Source: Alcanivorax sp. S71-1-4
Lineage (GTDB): Bacteria > Pseudomonadota > Gammaproteobacteria > Pseudomonadales > Alcanivoracaceae
DNA length: 64,000 nt
Direction of reading: 5' to 3'
NCBI RefSeq assembly: GCF_009846755.1
Contig: NZ_AQOR01000012.1
Span: 1-64,000 of the forward strand
In this document: positions 8,776-17,442 of the stretch, one piece after another
Layout: each line of letters starts with the position of its first letter
Numbering within the stretch: the stretch's first letter is position 1
Made by a program: the position numbers and the translations under genes
The notes under the pieces: model-generated
What the model was told of the DNA's origin: nothing
Seen by the model: only the letters and a program-made list of their open reading frames with translations
Databases searched by the model: none

Positions 8776-9062
8776 GGTGGGAAGAGCCAAAGGCGAAACC
8801 CACCGCGTCCATGTCCGCTAACCACTCCCGCAAAACCATCGAAAGCACCCGGTTTGGGCGATGGGTAATTTCGATGGTCTTGTGAGATCAGTGTGCAGCA
8901 TGGAGCTGACGGGTTTCGCCTTTGGCTCTGCACATCCTGCCGCGCTCCTGCAAAAACCGATTGGAATGACCGCGCCTTGGGAACAGGCAGTTTCGATGGT
9001 TTTGTGCGAGCAGTGTGCGACATGGACCTGGTGGGTTTCGCCTTTGGCTCTACCCACCCTAC
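8772..9062. repeat. Composite palindromic dispersed repeat (291 bp)
   Basis: The left end (GTAGGGTGGGAAGAGCCAAA and on through GGCGAAACCCACC) is inverted at the right end, which finishes with GGGTTTCGCCTTTGGCTC, TACCCACCCTAC. A second, degenerate right end lies inside at about 8861-8941, so the copy looks like one left arm with two right arms. A 169-bp copy is at 55432-55600 and a fragment at 1-16. It has no reading frame of its own and resembles a REP/MITE-type non-autonomous element. It contains the fhuF-like stop codon and ends 23 bp before the promoter of the next operon. Confidence 0.85.
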
Positions 9063-9084
9063 GACCCCATGGGGGGATGGAACC

Positions 9085-9108
9085 TAAACAACCCCGCCGC
9101 TGATTCGT
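9085..9108 (+). promoter_or_regulatory. PvdS-type iron-starvation promoter box for the acyltransferase-pvdA operon
   Basis: TAAAC (9085-9089), 16 bases, CGT (9106-9108). It differs from the TAAAT-N16-CGT consensus by one base and has the same spacing as the boxes at 7929-7952 and 53304-53327. Initiation would fall near 9115, which makes the ATG at 9119 almost leaderless and favours the GTG at 9149 as start of the next gene. Confidence 0.68.
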
Positions 9109-9148
9109 CTGGCTAGTAATGAGTCATTCACCGCAGGGAGCACAGCAG

Positions 9149-10249
9149 GTGCTGGACACCGCTACCGAACAACGTCTGTTGCCGAGCTTTGTCTCGCGGC
9201 CGCGCGGCATCACTTACCTGGCCACAGGCGAATCGCATCGCCTGAGCCTGGTGCGGTTGCCCGAGCGCCGGCACAACCCCTGGACCCTGCGCGTGCGCGG
9301 CGGGATGCTCACACTGGCCTGGGAGGCGGAGCACCTGCCCGACGTTGAGGATGTACTGGCCGCGCTGGAAGCCACCTTCGCTCGCACCCCCGGCGCGCGT
9401 GCTCTCGGCCTGCGGGTGCCGGCAGCGCTGCAGGCTGAACTGCAGCGGCTCGGTGTGCTGACCCCGGACGCCGCACACGGCCATGTCGTGTTGCAAAGCC
9501 TGCTCTGGCAGCAAGGCACGCTCTGGCTCGGCGCCGGCCACGCGCCGGATTTTCCCGTGCAGCACGTGATGCAGGACGGGCGCCGCCATCCCCTGCGAGC
9601 ACCGAAACCGGCCGGGCTGGTGTACCGCCGCCATATCCCCTGGCTGAACGCCACCTTCTCGCTGCGCGTCGCCGATATCAATAACGATCTGCCGCGTTTT
9701 CATCAATGGATGAACGATCCGGTGGTCGCGCATTTCTGGGAAGAACAGGGCGAGCTGAACCACCATCGCCAGTATCTGGAACGGGTCACCCATGCGCCCG
9801 GCATCCTGCCACTGATCGCCGCCTTCGATGACACGCCCTTTGGCTACATCGAAGCCTACTGGGCCCGCGAAGACCGCATCGCACCCTACTACGACACCGA
9901 CGATTTCGACCGCGGCTGGCACGCGCTGGTCGGCAACGCTGCGTTTCGCGGCAAGCCCTGGCTGGCAGCCTGGATGCCGTCGGTGTCGCATTATCTTTTT
10001 CTGGCGGACCACCGCACCCGGCGCCTGGTGATCGAACCACGCTCCGACAACGACAGGATGCTGCGCAACCTGTCGCGCTGCGGCTACGCCCTGGTCAAGA
10101 CGTTCGATTTTCCGCACAAGCGCGCGGTGCTGGGCATACTCTCACGCGAACATTTCTTCAACGAACGTCTGTGGGTGCCCGCGCCGCCCCATCCCGGCGC
10201 ACCCTTTTCGTCCCCTTCCGGGCCCTTCCCCACCGAATCGAATCAATGA
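9149..10249 (+). CDS. Hydroxamate siderophore N-acyltransferase (IucB/RhbD-like GNAT)
   Basis: A protein of 366 residues (376 from the ATG at 9119). The C-terminal half is the siderophore GNAT domain (FSLRVADINNDLPRFHQWMNDP ... EAYWAREDRIAPYY ... RTRRLVIEPRSDN) shared by IucB, RhbD and alcaligin-type enzymes. These acylate N-hydroxylated diamines; here the expected reaction is acetylation of N5-hydroxyornithine made by the next gene product, giving the hydroxamate. I prefer the GTG at 9149 because AGGGAG (9135-9140) lies 8 bp before it, whereas the ATG at 9119 has no ribosome-binding site and sits about where transcription should begin. pvdA follows after 10 bp, so the two are co-transcribed. 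The acyl donor (acetyl or longer) cannot be settled by eye. Confidence 0.85.
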   Translation: MLDTATEQRLLPSFVSRPRGITYLATGESHRLSLVRLPERRHNPWTLRVRGGMLTLAWEAEHLPDVEDVLAALEATFARTPGARALGLRVPAALQAELQRLGVLTPDAAHGHVVLQSLLWQQGTLWLGAGHAPDFPVQHVMQDGRRHPLRAPKPAGLVYRRHIPWLNATFSLRVADINNDLPRFHQWMNDPVVAHFWEEQGELNHHRQYLERVTHAPGILPLIAAFDDTPFGYIEAYWAREDRIAPYYDTDDFDRGWHALVGNAAFRGKPWLAAWMPSVSHYLFLADHRTRRLVIEPRSDNDRMLRNLSRCGYALVKTFDFPHKRAVLGILSREHFFNERLWVPAPPHPGAPFSSPSGPFPTESNQ

Positions 10250-10259
10250 GGTTTCCATC

Positions 10260-11573
10260 ATGCACATCCACGATCTGATCGGCATTGGCTTCGGCCCGTC
10301 GAATATCGCCCTGGCCATTGCGCTGGAAGAACACGGTCAACGCCACGGCAAGGTGGACGCCTGCTTCATCGAACGCCAGGGCGGCTTCGCCTGGCACCCG
10401 GACATGCTGCTGGATCATGCACACATGCAGATTTCCTTTCTCAAGGACCTGGTGACACCGCGCAATCCGTCAAGCCGTTACAGTTTTCTCAACTATCTGC
10501 ACGAGAAAAGCCGGTTGCAGGATTTCATCAACCTGAAAACCTTCTTTCCCAGCCGTCACGAATTCAACGACTATCTGGCCTGGACCGCGTCGCATTTCGA
10601 GCACCAGTGTGCGTTCGGTGAAAGCGTGTTCGAGGTGCTGCCGGACATGCAGGGCAAGGACGTCTCGCTACTGCGCGTGCGCTCCCGCGACGCCAGTGGG
10701 CAGGTGCACGAACGCCTGACCCGCTCGCTGGTGATCGGCGTCGGCGGGGCGCCCAACATTCCGCCGAGTTTCGCCGGCCTGAACGACGACGCCCGCGTGT
10801 TCCATTCCAGCCGCTACCTGTCAGAGCTGGGCCGCCAACGGGCCCCGCGCCGCCTCGCGGTGATCGGCGCCGGCCAGAGCGCGGCGGAAATCTTCCTCGA
10901 CCTGGCCCAGCGCGATGGCACCGAGGTAGACCTGATCACCCGTTGCTGGGCGTTCAAGCCTTCTGATGACAGCCCGTTCGTGAACGAAATCTTCAACCCG
11001 GAATACACCGACTACGTATTCAACAACGCCACCGGCCAGCGCGCGGCGCTGCTGGAGGAATACATGAATACCAACTACGCCGCGCCGGACCTGGAGTTGA
11101 TCCAGCAGATATTCGAAGTGTTCTACCGGCAGAAAGTCACTGGCAGCCAGCGTCATCGTTTCCGCCGCCGCCATGAAGTGGAAGCCGTGGCGGCCGACGA
11201 CGCCGGCGTGCACCTGCGTGTCGCCAACCTGGACACCGGCGACAGCGACAGCACCCGCTATGACGGCGTGGTGCTGGCCACCGGCTACCAGCGCCAGGTA
11301 CACCGCGAGCTGCTGGCGCCGCTGCAACCCTGGCTCGGCGACTGCCAGGTGAACCGGCACTATCAGGTGCAGGCCGCTGAAGGTTTCCGGCCTGCCGTAT
11401 TCCTGCAGGGATGTTGCGAGCCCACCCATGGCCTCAGCGACACCCTGCTGTCCGTGATGGCAGTGCGGACGGCAGAAATCTGCCAGGCACTGCAACATGC
11501 TCTGCCGCGCGCCCGGAGCCGCGCCGGTGTCGCCACCCAGTCCGAACCGGTGGCGGCCATGGCACAGGGCTAG
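10260..11573 (+). CDS. pvdA: L-ornithine N5-monooxygenase (PvdA-like)
   Basis: A 437-residue flavoprotein that closely resembles Pseudomonas PvdA from its first residues: GFGPSNIALAIAL (FAD-binding, about 10-22), QISFLKDLVTPRNPSS and EFNDYLAW. The NADPH-binding GAGQSAAEIF is near residue 203 and the C-terminal ATGY substrate motif near 340. It hydroxylates the delta-amino group of ornithine with NADPH and O2, the first step to hydroxamate ligands. TGAGGT lies about 8 bp before the ATG. It follows the acyltransferase by 10 bp and is followed by a strong hairpin terminator. Two adenylation domains in the NRPS at 17763-25511 carry hydroxyornithine-type codes and should use its product. Confidence 0.94.
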   Translation: MHIHDLIGIGFGPSNIALAIALEEHGQRHGKVDACFIERQGGFAWHPDMLLDHAHMQISFLKDLVTPRNPSSRYSFLNYLHEKSRLQDFINLKTFFPSRHEFNDYLAWTASHFEHQCAFGESVFEVLPDMQGKDVSLLRVRSRDASGQVHERLTRSLVIGVGGAPNIPPSFAGLNDDARVFHSSRYLSELGRQRAPRRLAVIGAGQSAAEIFLDLAQRDGTEVDLITRCWAFKPSDDSPFVNEIFNPEYTDYVFNNATGQRAALLEEYMNTNYAAPDLELIQQIFEVFYRQKVTGSQRHRFRRRHEVEAVAADDAGVHLRVANLDTGDSDSTRYDGVVLATGYQRQVHRELLAPLQPWLGDCQVNRHYQVQAAEGFRPAVFLQGCCEPTHGLSDTLLSVMAVRTAEICQALQHALPRARSRAGVATQSEPVAAMAQG

Positions 11574-11588
11574 GCCGTTTTTTCAGCG

Positions 11589-11660
11589 GCGATGCGGGCA
11601 TTGTCACCAACGTGACAGCGCCAAAATGATATCAAAATGCCCGCATCGCGCTTTTTATTA
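11589..11660 (+). terminator. Long-stem terminator after pvdA
   Basis: GCGATGCGGGCATT (11589-11602) pairs perfectly over 14 bp with AATGCCCGCATCGC (11636-11649) and is followed by GCTTTTTATTA. The 33-nt loop contains a smaller hairpin (GTCAC/GTGAC). It ends the acyltransferase-pvdA transcript and separates it from the receptor gene. Confidence 0.75.
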
Positions 11661-11742
11661 TGGCCAAATGCCATCCCCGCTCGCCTGAAATATATATTTT
11701 CCCCTGCTCCTGCTTTTTGGCGTGAAACGACTTCCGTATGCA

Positions 11743-11761
11743 AATAGAATCAATTCTCATT
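11743..11761 (+). promoter_or_regulatory. Candidate Fur box upstream of the TonB receptor gene
   Basis: AATAGAATCAATTCTCATT has a perfect right half (ATTCTCATT) of the common Fur-box form AATGAGAATNATTCTCATT and an imperfect left half (about 13 of 19 overall). It lies 75-93 bp upstream of the receptor start. No TAAAT-N16-CGT box is visible in this intergenic region. Confidence 0.5.
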
Positions 11762-11835
11762 TGGGCCGTCACTCGCAATGGCTCAATGACAGGCAATGCA
11801 TTGCCTGGACACGACGATCCACAAGGAGGCTTTTC

Positions 11836-13995
11836 ATGCGTCGTTCTTCCTTCCGCCACATGCTTGCCGTGGCGACCCTGGTGGGGACTTCTGCCCCGCT
11901 GTTTGTTGTTTCTGCCAATTCAGCCCACGCTCAGGACGCCCAGCTCGACGAGGTGGAAATCACCACCGAGGGCCTGGAGGACGCCAGCACCGAATACAGC
12001 GGCGCCTATACCTCGAATCGGGTCACCATCGGCCGTGGCGAGCGCTCGCTGCGCGAGATTCCGCAATCGGTGGGCGTGATTACCCGTGACCAGATGAATG
12101 ACCAGGCATCGCAATCCATCGACGACGCCCTGAGCACCATGGCCGGCGTGACCGTCAACCAGTTCAACACCAACGCCAAGAGCTATTCGATTCGCGGTTT
12201 CCGCGTTTCGACCATGCTGCTGGATGGCAGCCCCTACCGTGCAGATGTGGGTTATACCGATACAGGTGCGTTCGACACCGCCATTTTTGACCGTATCGAA
12301 GTGCTCCGCGGCCCGAGCGGCATGTTGCAGGGTGCCGGAGAACCCAGCGGCACCATCAACCTGGTGCGCAAGCGCGCTTCCACAACACCTGGTGCCAGTG
12401 TCGCCGCCTCCGCCGGCTCCTGGGACACCTACCGCGGCGAGGTGGATGCCACCGGCCCGCTGGATGACAGTGGCCGCCTGCGCGGACGCTTCGTTGCCGT
12501 CTACGAAGATCGCGGTTCGTATATTGACTATGTTGAAAACGAAAAGACCGTTATCTACGGCACGCTTGAATACGACATCACACCGGACACCACTTTCTCC
12601 GTGGGCCTGATGCAACAAAACGGCAACGGCACTCCGAACCTGGGCCTGCCTGCCGCACCCGATGGCTCCTTGCTGAAGCTGGACAGGGAGACGTTCCTGG
12701 GCTCCAAGTGGGACAACAAGGACGAACTATTCCTGCGATATTTCGCCGAACTGGAACACCGGTTTGCCAATGGTGGCAGCTTCCACATCAAAGCCAACAC
12801 CATGGAGCGCTACACCGATATAAAACAAAGCTCCGCTGGCAATAACTGGAATCTGACTGACCCTGCCAACCCGGTACTGGAAATGTTTCCCTGGCGGTCG
12901 AAACACACCCTGCGAGACAGCTCTCTGGATGTATATACCACCCAACCTGTGAACTGGTTTGGCCGCGACCATCGCATCGTCGTGGGCGGTTCTCATCTGG
13001 TCAGCAAAACCCAGCTCGACTGGGGCGGCGGCGCTGCTGGCATCATCCCGCAGGACGTGTTCAACCCGAACCCCAATACACCGGAGCCTGCGTTCAACAT
13101 CTCGCACCTGCCAACCACTACCACGACCCAAACCGGTCTGTATGCTCAAGGGGACTTCTCTGTCGCGGACAAGACCACACTGGTCCTGGGTGGCCGCTTC
13201 AACTGGTGGGAGAGCCGCAACAACCGCGATGCGTCCGGTGATTTCGAAATCGACAATGAGTTCACGCCCTATGTCGGCCTGCTTTACGACATCACGGAAG
13301 AGCTCACCGCGTACACCAGCTACACCACCATCTTCCAGCCGCAATCCGACCAGGACATCAACTTCCGTCCGCTGGAGCCACGCACCGGCAATCAGGTTGA
13401 GGTGGGCCTGAAAGGCGAATACTTCGACGGTGACCTGAACTGGGAAGCCGCCGTCTTCCGCATCAACGACAAAGACCGTGCAGTGGATGTCACCGGCGTT
13501 ACACCAACCCCGGACCAGAACCCGTGGCCGATGGCCAACGCGGGCAAGGCACGCAGTGAAGGGGTCGAACTGTCGGTCAGCGGCCGTCCGCTTGATCGTC
13601 TCGACATTACCGCCGGCTACGCCTATATCGATACCGAGTTCCTCAATGGTGCACAGGACGGCCTGCGTCTGTCGCCGGACACACCGGAACATAATTTCTC
13701 ACTGTGGACGCGCTACCGCTTTTCCGATAACCGGCTGCAAGGCTGGCGTATCGGCGCGGGCGTCAACGCGCAAAGCAGCATTTATTCCCAGGACGGCGCC
13801 ATCAAGACCGAAGAAGGCAGCGTTGCACTGCTGTCCGCCATGGTCGGCTACCGCCTCAACGCCCATTTCGACGTGACACTCAAAGGCAACAACCTGACCG
13901 ACAAGGAGTACTACTCCGCCGTCTCCGCCTGGACCCGCCAGAACCACTACGGCGACCCGCGCAACTATATGCTGACCATGCGCTACACCTACTGA
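11836..13995 (+). CDS. TonB-dependent ferric-siderophore receptor
   Basis: A 719-residue outer-membrane receptor. The ATG at 11836 has a strong AAGGAGG site and starts a signal peptide (about 1-33, ending AHAQD), so the longer frame from 11722 is rejected. A TonB-box-like DEVEITTE follows at the mature N-terminus, then the plug domain (REIPQSVGVITRDQMND, RGFRVSTMLLDG, FDRIEVLRGPSGMLQG) and the 22-strand barrel ending in RYTY. This is the FhuE/FpvA-like siderophore receptor class. It lacks the N-terminal signalling domain of FecA/FpvA transducers, so it should not activate a sigma factor itself. It is flanked by hairpin terminators, so probably monocistronic and Fur-controlled. By position it should import the siderophore made by this locus. 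Confidence 0.92.
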   Translation: MRRSSFRHMLAVATLVGTSAPLFVVSANSAHAQDAQLDEVEITTEGLEDASTEYSGAYTSNRVTIGRGERSLREIPQSVGVITRDQMNDQASQSIDDALSTMAGVTVNQFNTNAKSYSIRGFRVSTMLLDGSPYRADVGYTDTGAFDTAIFDRIEVLRGPSGMLQGAGEPSGTINLVRKRASTTPGASVAASAGSWDTYRGEVDATGPLDDSGRLRGRFVAVYEDRGSYIDYVENEKTVIYGTLEYDITPDTTFSVGLMQQNGNGTPNLGLPAAPDGSLLKLDRETFLGSKWDNKDELFLRYFAELEHRFANGGSFHIKANTMERYTDIKQSSAGNNWNLTDPANPVLEMFPWRSKHTLRDSSLDVYTTQPVNWFGRDHRIVVGGSHLVSKTQLDWGGGAAGIIPQDVFNPNPNTPEPAFNISHLPTTTTTQTGLYAQGDFSVADKTTLVLGGRFNWWESRNNRDASGDFEIDNEFTPYVGLLYDITEELTAYTSYTTIFQPQSDQDINFRPLEPRTGNQVEVGLKGEYFDGDLNWEAAVFRINDKDRAVDVTGVTPTPDQNPWPMANAGKARSEGVELSVSGRPLDRLDITAGYAYIDTEFLNGAQDGLRLSPDTPEHNFSLWTRYRFSDNRLQGWRIGAGVNAQSSIYSQDGAIKTEEGSVALLSAMVGYRLNAHFDVTLKGNNLTDKEYYSAVSAWTRQNHYGDPRNYMLTMRYTY

Positions 13996-14014
13996 GCGCG
14001 ATGCAACAACACCG

Positions 14015-14041
14015 ACGGGGCCGCAAGGCCCCGTTCTGTTT
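14015..14041 (+). terminator. Rho-independent terminator after the receptor gene
   Basis: ACGGGGCC and GGCCCCGT form a perfect 8-bp stem around a GCAA tetraloop (14015-14034), followed by TCTGTTT. It lies 20 bp after the receptor stop codon. Confidence 0.85.
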
Positions 14042-14072
14042 CAGAGGAAACAAGTCAGAGGAACAGAAACCC

Positions 14073-15002
14073 ATGGCACTGCACCCAGATCTCGACGCCT
14101 TTCTCACTCTGGCCCGCGACAAGGGCCACCCGCCCTTTCATACCTTGCCGGTAGAGCAAGCCCGTGCGTTGTATGACCGCACCGCGACACAGCTGGACGA
14201 GCCATCACAGGTCGCGACCTCCACGCTGCATTTCAGCGCCCGCGACGGCGCGCGCATCCAGATACGCCGCTATGACCCCGGCGACACGCGCGCCGCCCTG
14301 CTTTATTTTCACGGCGGCGGCTACACCGTCGGCGGGCTGGATTCCCACGACGGCCTGTGCGGCGCGCTGGCAGCACTGACGCCTTGCGTGGTGTTCGCCG
14401 TGGATTACCGGCTGGCGCCGGAGCATCGTTTCCCGACCGCCTTTTTTGATGCCGAAGACAGCTACCAGTGGCTGCTGTCGCAAAGCGCTGCCCTGGGCAT
14501 TGATCCATCCTGCATCGCCGTGGCCGGCGACAGCGCCGGCGGCACCCTGGCCACGGCCCTGTGTCTGAACGCCCGCGACCAGGGCTGGCCGCCACCTTGC
14601 GCGCAGGCGCTGTTGTACCCCTGCACCAGCGCCCGCCAGGACAGCGCGTCGCACCAGCGCTACGACACCGGCTACCTGCTGGAGCAGCACACACTGCAAT
14701 GGATGTTCAACAACTACCTGCGCGACGACAGTGACCGGGACGACTGGCGTTTCTCACCACTGACGACCGCGTCACTGGACGGATTGCCGCCGGCGTTTAT
14801 CGGGCTGGCCGAGCACGACCCGCTGGTGGACGAAGGCATCGCCTACGCCGGGCGGCTCACCACCGCCGGGGTGGATACCCGCCTGGAAATCTACGACGGC
14901 ATGGTGCACGACTTTGCGCGGTTGATGCGGGTGGTGCCGGAAGCGGCCAGGCAAGTGCGGGAAGATATGGCAGAGATGCTGGCCGAATATTGTGCAGGCT
15001 GA
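14073..15002 (+). CDS. Alpha/beta-hydrolase of the hormone-sensitive lipase family
   Basis: A 309-residue esterase. It has the oxyanion-hole HGGG (residues 80-83), nucleophile elbow GDSAGG (Ser154) and the expected later Asp (EHDPLVDEG) and His (GMVHDFARL) of the catalytic triad. HSL-family enzymes hydrolyse short- to medium-chain esters. The ATG at 14073 has a GAGGA site about 10 bp upstream; the longer frame from 14001 runs through the terminator and is rejected. It follows the receptor gene after only 77 bp, so a role in opening a siderophore ester is conceivable, but siderophore esterases of the Fes/IroD type look different and an unrelated lipase is equally likely. Confidence 0.85.
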   Translation: MALHPDLDAFLTLARDKGHPPFHTLPVEQARALYDRTATQLDEPSQVATSTLHFSARDGARIQIRRYDPGDTRAALLYFHGGGYTVGGLDSHDGLCGALAALTPCVVFAVDYRLAPEHRFPTAFFDAEDSYQWLLSQSAALGIDPSCIAVAGDSAGGTLATALCLNARDQGWPPPCAQALLYPCTSARQDSASHQRYDTGYLLEQHTLQWMFNNYLRDDSDRDDWRFSPLTTASLDGLPPAFIGLAEHDPLVDEGIAYAGRLTTAGVDTRLEIYDGMVHDFARLMRVVPEAARQVREDMAEMLAEYCAG

Positions 15003-15040
15003 GGTGTCCCACCTGCACAGCCAGCCGTGTCATCTGTTGT

Positions 15041-15087
15041 GCCCCTCGCGGGGCAGGTGTGGCCGGCCGCATGCCAGGCGGCCGGCC
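15041..15087. terminator. Paired hairpins between convergent genes
   Basis: Two perfect hairpins sit between the esterase and desaturase 3' ends: GCCCC-TCGC-GGGGC (15041-15054) and a 10-bp stem GGCCGGCCGC/GCGGCCGGCC (15061-15070, 15078-15087). Neither has a clear T-run, but the position suggests bidirectional termination. Confidence 0.5.
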
Positions 15088-15101
15088 ATCGTCGACAGGA
15101 C

Positions 15102-16289
15102 TCAGGCGCGTGCGGGCTCCGGCGGCAAAGTGCCACCCGGAAATGCCAGCCGCAGGTTCTTCCACCATGTCGTGCCGAACTGCCGCCACAGCGGCGCAGC
15201 GTTGTATGGCAGGCCGTAGCGCGCCGCCAGCGCTCTCACCCGTGGCGCCACCTCCGGGTAGCGGTTGCTGCACAGATCCGGGAAAAGATGGTGCTCGATC
15301 TGGTGGCTGAGATTGCCGGACATCACGTGGAAAAGCGGGCCGCCGGTGATGTTGGCAGAGCCAAGCAACTGGCGAATGTACCACTGGCCACGGGATTCCC
15401 CTTCCACCTGTTCCTGGGTGAAGTTGTAGACATCGGCGGGAAAATGCCCGCAGAAGATGATCACGAACGCCCAGATGTTGCGGATGATGTTGGCCACGGC
15501 ATTGGCGCCGGCCACCAGCAGAAACACCGTCAGCGGTGACGCCGGCACAAAAAAGGACACCGGTATCGCCACCAGGGCAGCAAGGCCCGGCCACATGATG
15601 TAGTCCTTGCGCACCTGGCCCCAGATTTTCCGGCCGATGTGTTTCAGCAACGGCAGGATTTCCCGGTGTTTTTTCTTGCGCTCCATGACGTCGGCAATCG
15701 CCTGCTCATGCAACGCCACGCCTTCCTCGAACAGCAGCATCAGCAGCACGAAGTAGATCGGCTGCAGCAGATATGCCGGTTTCCAGGGCTGCAGGGGCGT
15801 CACACGCATGATGCCGTAGCCCACATCCAGGTCCTTCTCCAGCACGTTGGTCCAGGTGTGGTGCACCACATTGTGCGAATGCATCCAGCGGTCGGAAGGG
15901 CTCATGGTGTCCCACTCCCAGGTGTTGGACTGGATCTCCGGGTCTTTCATCCAGTCCCACTGGGCGTGCAGCACGTTGTGGGCAATCTCCATGTTTTCCA
16001 GAATTTTGGCCAACCCCAGCAGCATCACCCCTGCCGCCATGACCAGCAGGGTACTGCCCCAGCCGGCCAGGGCGTGGGACCAGGCCGGCAACAGGAACAG
16101 GCTGGCGTAGATGGTGAGCCGGCCGAACAGCGCCATGCTGCGCTGGATGCGGATCAGCCGCAGGATGTAACGCCGGTCCTTTTCGCCGCGGGACGCCAGG
16201 GTTTCGTAATAGATGGCATCCATCTCACGACCGAATTCGTCCATTTGTTCTTCCGTGAGGTCCACGGGTAAACCTTGTCGTTTGCTCAT
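15102..16289 (-). CDS. Membrane fatty-acid desaturase (DesB-like)
   Basis: A 395-residue integral-membrane di-iron desaturase. It has the three histidine boxes HNVLH, HNVVHH and QIEHH and pairs of membrane helices between them. It introduces a double bond into acyl chains of CoA or phospholipid, using electrons from the ferredoxin-type reductase encoded upstream. The ATG at 16287-16289 has a GGGAG site; the longer frame from 16379 is rejected. The reductase gene ends 10 bp before it, and the pair matches the Pseudomonas desC-desB arrangement. A palindrome in front of the operon resembles FabR/DesT operators. It lies between siderophore genes, but nothing in the sequence shows that it modifies the siderophore. 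Confidence 0.9.
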   Translation of the reverse strand: MSKRQGLPVDLTEEQMDEFGREMDAIYYETLASRGEKDRRYILRLIRIQRSMALFGRLTIYASLFLLPAWSHALAGWGSTLLVMAAGVMLLGLAKILENMEIAHNVLHAQWDWMKDPEIQSNTWEWDTMSPSDRWMHSHNVVHHTWTNVLEKDLDVGYGIMRVTPLQPWKPAYLLQPIYFVLLMLLFEEGVALHEQAIADVMERKKKHREILPLLKHIGRKIWGQVRKDYIMWPGLAALVAIPVSFFVPASPLTVFLLVAGANAVANIIRNIWAFVIIFCGHFPADVYNFTQEQVEGESRGQWYIRQLLGSANITGGPLFHVMSGNLSHQIEHHLFPDLCSNRYPEVAPRVRALAARYGLPYNAAPLWRQFGTTWWKNLRLAFPGGTLPPEPARA

Positions 16290-16299
16290 CACGGTCTCC

Positions 16300-17412
16300 C
16301 TAGATGTCCAGTTCGCAATCGCCGGCCGTGGCGCACACGCAGACTTGCACGATGGCGCCGGGCTCGTTGATGAATGCACCGCTGCGCAGGTCGCGCACGC
16401 AGCCGGATTTCAACGTCGTATTACAGGTGTGGCAGATACCCATGCGGCAGCCGTGCGGGGGGTTGAGCCCGGCATCTTCGGCAAGCCGCAGCAAATTGGT
16501 CTGGCCGTCGGCATCCACGTCCACACCGCTGCGCGCGAAGCGTACCTTGCCGCCCACCGCGTCGTCGGGGATTGGCGCCAGCTCGGCGCGGAACCGTTCG
16601 ATGTGCAGCCGGTTCGACAGGCCTGCCTCTTCCCAGGTCTGCTCCAGTGCCGCCAGCAGGCCCGGCGGCCCACAGGCATAGCAATCGCGTTCACGCCAGT
16701 CCGGGCAGAACTTTTCCAGTGCATCGCGGCTGAAGTGGGCAGCACGGTTATCCTGCTTACGAGTGTGCACTTCGTGAAGATGATAATGACGGTGCTCGGC
16801 ATTCAGCTTGCGCAGTTCCTTGCCGAAAATGGTGTCGAATTCATGCGGCGCGTAATGAATGTGTACTGTGTCCGGCAGGCGCTGCTGGGCAATCAGGCTG
16901 CGCAACATGCTCATGGCCGGGGTAATGCCACTGCCGGCGGTGATGAACAGCGGCTGGATCGGCGAAGCGTCCGGCAGATAAAAATCACCCTGCGGCAGGC
17001 CCACGGGAATGTGGTCGCCCACTTTCAGATGCCGCACGATATGGTGCGACAGGCGCCCGCCATCAATCTTCTTCACGGTGATCGTGAAACGGCCGTCATC
17101 GCGCTCCGGCGGCGACGAAATGGTATAGGTACGGGTGTAGTGCCGGCCGTCTACCGGAATCCCCACACGGATGTGCTGGCCAGGGCGGTGTAGCCGCCAG
17201 TTGGCACCGGGTTGCAGGGTAATGGTGCGGCAGTCGCGGGTCTCGTCCCACACTTCCACCACCCGTGCGTGCATGCGGTGCGTGGTCCACAGCGGGTTGA
17301 CCAGCTCCACATAGTGGGACGTGCGTAGCGGATAGGCGAACATGTCAGTGATCGTCGAGAGCTTTGCCAGCCAGCCCTTCGAAGGCTTGGGTTCGGACAT
17401 CGAAGTGGTCAT
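16300..17412 (-). CDS. Ferredoxin-type NAD(P)H reductase for the desaturase (DesC-like)
   Basis: A 370-residue three-domain electron-transfer protein. It has an FAD-binding domain (about 45-145, RTYTISSPP), an NAD(P)H-binding domain (about 155-270, TAGSGITPAMSMLR and YACGPPGLL) and a C-terminal plant-type 2Fe-2S domain with CRMGICHTC and a fourth cysteine about 35 residues later. It should pass electrons from NAD(P)H to the downstream desaturase. The ATG at 17410-17412 has an ideal AGGAGG site about 7 bp upstream. It is the first gene of the two-gene operon and carries a palindromic operator candidate just upstream. Confidence 0.9.
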   Translation of the reverse strand: MTTSMSEPKPSKGWLAKLSTITDMFAYPLRTSHYVELVNPLWTTHRMHARVVEVWDETRDCRTITLQPGANWRLHRPGQHIRVGIPVDGRHYTRTYTISSPPERDDGRFTITVKKIDGGRLSHHIVRHLKVGDHIPVGLPQGDFYLPDASPIQPLFITAGSGITPAMSMLRSLIAQQRLPDTVHIHYAPHEFDTIFGKELRKLNAEHRHYHLHEVHTRKQDNRAAHFSRDALEKFCPDWRERDCYACGPPGLLAALEQTWEEAGLSNRLHIERFRAELAPIPDDAVGGKVRFARSGVDVDADGQTNLLRLAEDAGLNPPHGCRMGICHTCNTTLKSGCVRDLRSGAFINEPGAIVQVCVCATAGDCELDI

Positions 17413-17442
17413 GCCTGGGCCTCCTGATTATTGGTTTTTGTT

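Noticed and set aside
8772-9062. Short plus- and minus-strand frames in the intergenic repeat
   Set aside because: They follow the palindromic repeat sequence and recur at 55432-55600; this is repeat structure, not a gene.
15102-17412. Desaturase pair as a tailoring step for a siderophore acyl chain
   Set aside because: The operon has its own lipid-type operator, the pair matches ordinary membrane-lipid desaturase systems, and no acyl-loading enzyme is seen in the cluster.
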